A stretch of 10,727 nucleotides of DNA from DUSC01 sp964371125 (GTDB lineage: Bacteria; Pseudomonadota; Alphaproteobacteria; Rhizobiales; Rhizobiaceae): positions 1-10,727 of the forward strand of contig CAYJMY010000172.1 of assembly GCA_964371125.1 (NCBI GenBank), in the 5' to 3' direction. Positions 6,892 to 10,727 of the stretch are shown here, one piece after another. Both the position numbers and the translations under genes were made by a program. The notes beneath the pieces are model-generated. The model made no database searches, was not told where the DNA came from, and was given only the letters and a program-made list of their open reading frames with translations. Position 1 is the stretch's first letter, and each line of letters starts with the position of its first letter.

Positions 6892-7512
6892 CTAAGGCCC
6901 GGCGCTTTGTAGGCTGTCGAGATAGCCGTCGCATCCGGAAAAATAGCCTTCGAGCCCCTCCATGACCTCAGCGAGGCGATGAAGATCGACCTCTTCGTGG
7001 GCGAGATCGACGAGCTTGCCCTTGGTATCGACCGGATAGCGGTATGAAAATGACCTGGGATCGACCTTGGCGAACTCGGCGATGATGTCGCCGACCACGG
7101 TGTCCGTGCCTTCCGCGTCTTCGTGACCATAGCCGTCGAGGACCTGGACGAAGGTGGCCCACAAGACGCCGAGGTCATGCGTGTTCCACTGAGCGTCGAT
7201 GTCGACTGTCTGGCCGTAGGTTGCGATCAGGTATTTCAGCGACAGCTCGACGAACTGCCGGTAGTTGAAAATGACAGGGAAGACCAGGGCGGGCCCGTCG
7301 TTTCGCGCGAGGGCGACATGCGCGACCATGAGATCGGACGCCATCTTGTAGCCGGTCATCATCATGACCAGGCGTCCATGACCGTAGCGATCGATATAGG
7401 AATTGTTCTGCCACCGGTCGGATGTGGTGAAGGCCTGGTCGCCCCTGATGGGCCAGCGAAACTCTGGTCGCAGCAAGGCCTCGAAGTCCGGACCATTGCT
7501 ATGAGTTGTCAT
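6892..7512 (-). CDS. HEPN-like protein, second gene of the DUF2971 operon
   Basis: 206 residues. The segments FPVIFNYRQFVELSLKYLI (78-96), NTHDLGVLW (110-118) and EFAKVDPRSFSYRYPVD (146-162) match a widespread unnamed family with HEPN-like helical architecture: a paired-helix element, a His-Asp-Leu turn, then a DPxSFxxRYP signature. I see no canonical R-X4-6-H RNase motif, so catalysis is doubtful. ATG at 7512 overlaps the stop of the DUF2971 gene in a 4-base ATGA, implying translational coupling and joint function. HEPN-like proteins often serve as toxins, nucleotidyltransferase partners or sensors in defence loci; which applies here is unknown. The stop at 6894-6892 faces the HNH gene, and no clear terminator is seen between them. 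Confidence 0.85.
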   Translation of the reverse strand: MTTHSNGPDFEALLRPEFRWPIRGDQAFTTSDRWQNNSYIDRYGHGRLVMMMTGYKMASDLMVAHVALARNDGPALVFPVIFNYRQFVELSLKYLIATYGQTVDIDAQWNTHDLGVLWATFVQVLDGYGHEDAEGTDTVVGDIIAEFAKVDPRSFSYRYPVDTKGKLVDLAHEEVDLHRLAEVMEGLEGYFSGCDGYLDSLQSAGP

Positions 7513-8513
7513 CGTTGTGCTTCCGCCGGGTGGGGACTGCCGTTAGTGTCGTCGGGCGGTTGGGGCGGCGGCGCGATATCGTCCAGGTTCTCGAAGGCTT
7601 CCCGAGCGTCGCGAGAGCGACGCGGAAGCCATGCCCCGAGTTCGTCGACGTCGAGACGGCGCTTGCGAAGCTGGAACGTGCCGGGGACCTCGTGCATCTC
7701 GTTGAACTGCACGGGCCGGCGGCGGTTCTCAAGCGCCTTGACGATCGCATATTTCACGGTCGGCCGGCATCGAATTCCAAAGACGACTTCCTCCAGTTCC
7801 AGGGGCGAGGGCTGCGAGCCGCGGGTTCCGATCAGGCGCCATTCACGCTCATAGCGCCAGCTGGCTGCCTTGCGCAGCAGCACGGCTTCATCGACGCGGC
7901 GGCGGGCGACCGTGTCGGTGTCCATGGCGCCGACGTCGCTCGCCTTGACGTTGCGGCTCCCGCCATAGTTGATCTTGTGAAGCTGGTCGGCGGCATCGGC
8001 GGGAACCGAGTAGCCCGCGCAGATTCCGCGATGCTGGTCGCCGTAGTGACTCCACATCAAAGGGCAGGTAGCGCGCGAGCCAAAGGAGACAATTCCCCTG
8101 TCGTAGCGGCGCAGCAGTTCCTCCTCGAGATACTGGCCGAGTAGGAACCGACGCGGATCCACCACCTCGTAGATGGGATTGCCGGCGGCGTATTCGAGCT
8201 CCCTGATGAGCTGGGCCGCCTTGTTGCGGCTGTGCCGGGCAATGTGATCGATGGTTCTCGGACCGCGATATTTGATGGCCTTCGCCGCGGCGGTCATCTC
8301 GGCCTTGGTCCGCTGCTCGACAAGGCGGCTCAGCAGCTGCTCCAATTCATGCACATCGAGGTCGGCAGCGAGCGTGGGCCGGCTGTCGAGGGGATCGTTG
8401 AAGTCGCTGGGATTGGCATAGTAGAGCTCGTCCTCCACCAACATGTCGAGGAGGCGATTGCTGAAGGCGCGGTACTTGTATAGCCGCGTGGGCATGTTTG
8501 GTTGCTTCGACAT
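7509..8513 (-). CDS. DUF2971 family protein, first gene of the HEPN-like operon
   Basis: 334 residues. DUF2971 hallmarks appear in order: LYKYRAFS near the N-terminus (11-18), YYANPSDFNDPLDSR (31-45), SFGSRATCPLMWSHYGDQHR (143-162) followed by GICAGYS, and WRYEREWRLIG (219-229). A proline-rich, low-complexity tail (about 300-334) ends the protein. The family is widespread in bacteria, soluble and biochemically uncharacterised, and it recurs in accessory and phage-defence neighbourhoods. The start at 8513 has a GGGGGGA stretch just upstream; Met7 is an alternative without a ribosome site. Its stop overlaps the next gene's start by four bases, so the two form a coupled pair. It is divergent from the DUF4145 gene with 107 bases between starts. 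Confidence 0.9.
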   Translation of the reverse strand: MSKQPNMPTRLYKYRAFSNRLLDMLVEDELYYANPSDFNDPLDSRPTLAADLDVHELEQLLSRLVEQRTKAEMTAAAKAIKYRGPRTIDHIARHSRNKAAQLIRELEYAAGNPIYEVVDPRRFLLGQYLEEELLRRYDRGIVSFGSRATCPLMWSHYGDQHRGICAGYSVPADAADQLHKINYGGSRNVKASDVGAMDTDTVARRRVDEAVLLRKAASWRYEREWRLIGTRGSQPSPLELEEVVFGIRCRPTVKYAIVKALENRRRPVQFNEMHEVPGTFQLRKRRLDVDELGAWLPRRSRDAREAFENLDDIAPPPQPPDDTNGSPHPAEAQR

Positions 8514-8620
8514 GATCCCCCCGATACGACAATGATCCAGGTTACAATACTTGGACCATCAATTGGCGGTTGGGCCAGAGCAATCGGCTTGGCCCGTGAA
8601 TCGTGTACGGAGAGCGGTGG
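8514..8620. promoter_or_regulatory. Divergent regulatory gap between the DUF2971 and DUF4145 genes
   Basis: This 107-base gap must carry promoters for both directions. It contains two inverted repeats. One is CCAGGT-TACAAT-ACTTGG (8537-8554), five of six arm bases matching, a plausible operator half-site pair. The other is GGGCCA-G-AGC / GCT-TGGCCC (8572-8595), nine pairs with one bulged G and an AATCG loop. I find no confident -35/-10 pair on either strand. A repressor or autoregulatory site is inference. Confidence 0.4.
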
Positions 8621-9850
8621 ATGGGATTCTGCCCGATTTGCAAGACGTCGGCGAACCTGGAGCAGCCGAACGGCGGAGACTATCGGCGTGTGGAGTGCCG
8701 CAAATGCGGCAAGTACCAAATCACGGGCACCGCATTATCGATGCTGGAGACGCGCGTGCCCGTCGACGACAAGAAGGCGGTCGCACGGCTCAGTCATGCA
8801 ACCAGGTTGATGGCTTCGACGACGGATGCGGAGTGGCCGGAAATCAACTCCATCAATCTCGACGACATGCTCAAACGCCCGTTGCCGACGATCGAGCGGC
8901 AGATGACCAACCTTCTGGTTTGGACAGCCGCGCAACTGGAAGACGATCATCTCGGGGCCGTGGAACTGCCCGACGAGGAGGACCTGACTGGGGTGATCGG
9001 CACAATCGATGGGAGGCGGGTCGACGAATTGATCTCTCGTGCCGAAGGCGAGGGGCTGATCGAGTTCGTCCCGGACGATTGCATCAGCATCACCACGCGC
9101 GGCTGGGCGAGGCTGCAGGCGCCGGTCGCGGAAAAGGTGGAGCCGGTGACGATTCCGCCTGCTGCCGACCCTTCCCCCAGGGTCGATCGGATCGTCAAGG
9201 CGCATTGCAACAAGTGCCGCGGCCCCACCAATTCGTGGGTGCGTGCGGAACACACCGTGACCGGGAGCGACGGGCCGATCTCGTGGAGCGACAGCTTCGA
9301 GGTGCTGCAATGCTGCGGTTGCGACACCCTGTCGGTTCGGCAGGAGCACTGGTTCTCGGAGTGGGACGAGATGGACTACGACGAGTACGGACGCATGGTC
9401 ATGCGTCCCGGGATCAAGGAGGTCTACTACCCGGCGCCTACGGTGCGCGCGAAGCCGACGTGGTCCGACACCATCGGCGACGAGGTTCTCAGAAACGTGC
9501 TGGAGGAGCTCTATGCCGCGCTCAATGCCGGGCTGAACGTGCTCGCGTCAGTGGGAGCCCGTACTCTGCTCGACCGGGCCGGCTATCTTCTGATCGGCGA
9601 TCCGCGCGGCGGGTTCGAGGGCAAGCTGTCGGCCCTGCAGGGTGGGGGTCACATCAGCACCCAGGAGAAGACGACGCTGGAGGCGGTGGCGGATGCGGGG
9701 AACGCCTCGGCGCATCGAGGCTACACTCCGACGGTCGAGCGGCTCGGGCATATCGTCGACATCATCGAAAACTTCCTGCATCGCGCGTTCGTCCTCGCCG
9801 GCGCAGCCGAGGAAATTCGAAAGGCGACGCCGGCGCGCAAATCACCGTGA
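8621..9850 (+). CDS. Double zinc-ribbon protein with C-terminal DUF4145 (HEPN-like) domain
   Basis: 409 residues from ATG at 8621, chosen for GGAGAG with a 6-base spacer; GTG at 8603 would add six residues. The first zinc ribbon is CPIC...CRKC (Cys4, Cys7, Cys26, Cys29). A helical middle contains a winged-helix-like stretch (about 110-170, ending ISITTRGWARL). The second ribbon, HCNKC...CCGC (Cys196, Cys199, Cys231/232, Cys234), leads into DUF4145 (about 281-393), with LRNVLEELYAALNAGLNVLA, GARTLLDRAGYLL, a GGFEGKLSALQ turn and the diagnostic GNASAH (Asn361-His365). DUF4145 is a HEPN-clan domain seen in restriction and defence-linked proteins, often as a partner or RNA-interacting module. It is encoded divergently from the DUF2971 operon. 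The role is unknown; sensor or adaptor is inference. Confidence 0.9.
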   Translation: MGFCPICKTSANLEQPNGGDYRRVECRKCGKYQITGTALSMLETRVPVDDKKAVARLSHATRLMASTTDAEWPEINSINLDDMLKRPLPTIERQMTNLLVWTAAQLEDDHLGAVELPDEEDLTGVIGTIDGRRVDELISRAEGEGLIEFVPDDCISITTRGWARLQAPVAEKVEPVTIPPAADPSPRVDRIVKAHCNKCRGPTNSWVRAEHTVTGSDGPISWSDSFEVLQCCGCDTLSVRQEHWFSEWDEMDYDEYGRMVMRPGIKEVYYPAPTVRAKPTWSDTIGDEVLRNVLEELYAALNAGLNVLASVGARTLLDRAGYLLIGDPRGGFEGKLSALQGGGHISTQEKTTLEAVADAGNASAHRGYTPTVERLGHIVDIIENFLHRAFVLAGAAEEIRKATPARKSP

Positions 9851-9885
9851 GGCAGCGCCGTCATCGTGTCGGTTGCTTTCGGCGA

Positions 9886-9923
9886 GGCAGCGATGTTGTC
9901 GGGACACATCGATCCTCGCTGCC
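9886..9923. terminator. Imperfect hairpin between convergent genes
   Basis: GGCAGCGA (9886-9893) pairs with TCGCTGCC (9916-9923), and a nested stem GATGT(T)GTC / GACACATC is possible inside. A second 5-bp stem CCCGC/GCGGG (9924-9928, 9938-9942) follows at once. It sits in the 136-base gap between the ends of the DUF4145 gene and the minus-strand terminal gene, where a bidirectional terminator is expected. No U-tract is present on either side, so intrinsic termination is uncertain. Confidence 0.4.
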
Positions 9924-9986
9924 CCCGCGTCTCTTCTGCGGGCTTGCGGAAGTCGGCGGGTACCGAAGGCCGGCGGTCGGCGCCGG

Positions 9987-10727
9987 CTATAGAGGCGGCA
10001 GTTGATTGGCCTCGACGTGTTGGTTGGTCAGAACTTTGTCTCGTTCCCGAGCAGCAAGATCGTAGAATTCGATGAGGAAGTCGCGCAGCGCCGACGTCCA
10101 TTCCCCGCTGTCGAAGCTGCCGAGCTGGTACTGGCGGGAAATCGTATCGCGTCGGATCGGCCCGGCAAGCTCCCCTGATGAGAACTCGACGCTCGGCACC
10201 AGGAGGTGCTGGCCCTTCAGCCCCGTCGCGCCAAACTCGATCGTGAAAGGTGGCCGGAGCTTCAAGTCCCTTTCATAGACGAGACGGTAGTTGTCGAGCG
10301 CGGCGACGAAACCCTTCTCGACACCGATGGCGGCGATCGTGTCTTTGTCCCGGAATGGCTCTTCGCTCGCTCCCCAAAGCTCTCCGGTCTCGAAGATCTG
10401 GGTAAAGCTCGTGATGCCGTCGCCATGCGGCTGAAGGTTGATCGCGCCCCATTCATTCTGGTTGCTGAGCGAGTTGATGAGGTGCTGCGGCGGCTTCAGC
10501 CTGGAGGCCACCTCAATCGCCCGCGTCAGCCCCACACGAGGTTGATCGGCGTAGGTGGGAAACAGCCGGACATAGATGGCGCGATCGCGCTTGAAGCGCA
10601 TTTCCTGCTCTCCCGGATAGCCGAAATTGACGAGAATATCGTCCGGCTGGAAGAAGAAGGCAGGCGGACGCAATGGCTGCGCGGGTGTGAAAGGAGCGTC
10701 GGTGCGAGAACGGCTGAGGATATCCTG
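9987..10727 (-). CDS. C-terminal part of a putative AlbA/Schlafen-type DNA-binding protein (start outside window)
   Basis: The frame is open to the right edge with no stop; the nearest start-like codon, TTG at 10673, has no ribosome site, so I treat the gene as 5'-partial (at least 246 residues visible). I see no N-terminal AlbA_2 domain. The visible part resembles the region that follows that domain in helix-turn-helix/AlbA_2 (Schlafen-like) proteins: RAIYVRLFPTYADQP, a FETGELWGASEEPF segment, GVEKGFVAALDNY, LRPPFTIEFGATGLKGQ and LLVPSVEF. Such proteins are frequent in mobile and defence regions and some have nuclease or regulatory roles. The tail is charged and helical. It converges on the DUF4145 gene. 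The family call needs the upstream sequence and is moderate at best. Confidence 0.6.
   Translation of the reverse strand, partial: QDILSRSRTDAPFTPAQPLRPPAFFFQPDDILVNFGYPGEQEMRFKRDRAIYVRLFPTYADQPRVGLTRAIEVASRLKPPQHLINSLSNQNEWGAINLQPHGDGITSFTQIFETGELWGASEEPFRDKDTIAAIGVEKGFVAALDNYRLVYERDLKLRPPFTIEFGATGLKGQHLLVPSVEFSSGELAGPIRRDTISRQYQLGSFDSGEWTSALRDFLIEFYDLAARERDKVLTNQHVEANQLPPL

Noticed and set aside
6862..6892. Possible terminator stem GCACG/CGTGC between the HNH and HEPN-like genes
   Set aside because: Only five pairs with a 21-base loop and no T-run; not better than chance in this GC-rich DNA.
8551..10005. Plus-strand 484-residue frame
   Set aside because: It is a +1 shadow of the DUF4145 gene, whose zinc-ribbon cysteines and GNASAH motif define the true frame.
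1..10727. CRISPR array, tRNA, rRNA, transposase, integrase or attachment sites
   Set aside because: I saw no regularly spaced repeats, no tRNA-like cloverleaf and no recombinase motifs on either strand.

Overview
The window is GC-rich DNA that looks alphaproteobacterial (Rhizobiales- or Sphingomonadales-like). It carries a set of genes typical of large plasmids and integrative elements in that group, next to a mixed accessory segment. Taxonomy and replicon type are inferred from gene families and base composition. No replication, conjugation, integrase or transposase gene is visible.

Left part, about 1-5600, minus strand. Reading in the direction of transcription, it encodes a 90-residue conserved small protein, a DUF3991/Toprim (primase-like) protein, a DUF1419 protein, a DUF3085 protein, and the first 977 residues of a very large adenine-methyltransferase/helicase fusion that runs off the left edge. 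Spacing is 188, 139, 10 and 86 bases, and three of these four gaps hold a GC-rich hairpin with 8- to 10-bp perfect arms. The set looks like element-borne DNA metabolism, with a methyltransferase/helicase that could act in anti-restriction (inference).

Junction, about 5600-6000. A plus-strand remnant of an SRAP (YedK/HMCES) DNA-protein crosslink sensor keeps the first dozen residues and the C-terminal third. The middle is missing in frame, and a net one-base loss follows near the end. The original SRAP tail frame runs on without a stop into the next gene.

Right part, about 5987-10727, mixed strands. There is a plus-strand HNH-nuclease-like protein with an unrecognised C-terminus. Convergent to it is a two-gene minus-strand operon (DUF2971 protein, then a HEPN-like protein) whose genes overlap by four bases. 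Divergent from that operon is a plus-strand protein with two zinc ribbons and a C-terminal DUF4145 (HEPN-like) domain. Last comes the C-terminal part of a minus-strand protein that resembles the region after the AlbA/Schlafen-type DNA-binding domain. These families recur in defence and conflict loci, so the segment is a candidate defence or accessory cargo region. No system already known to me matches this gene combination, and no function is demonstrated by the sequence alone.
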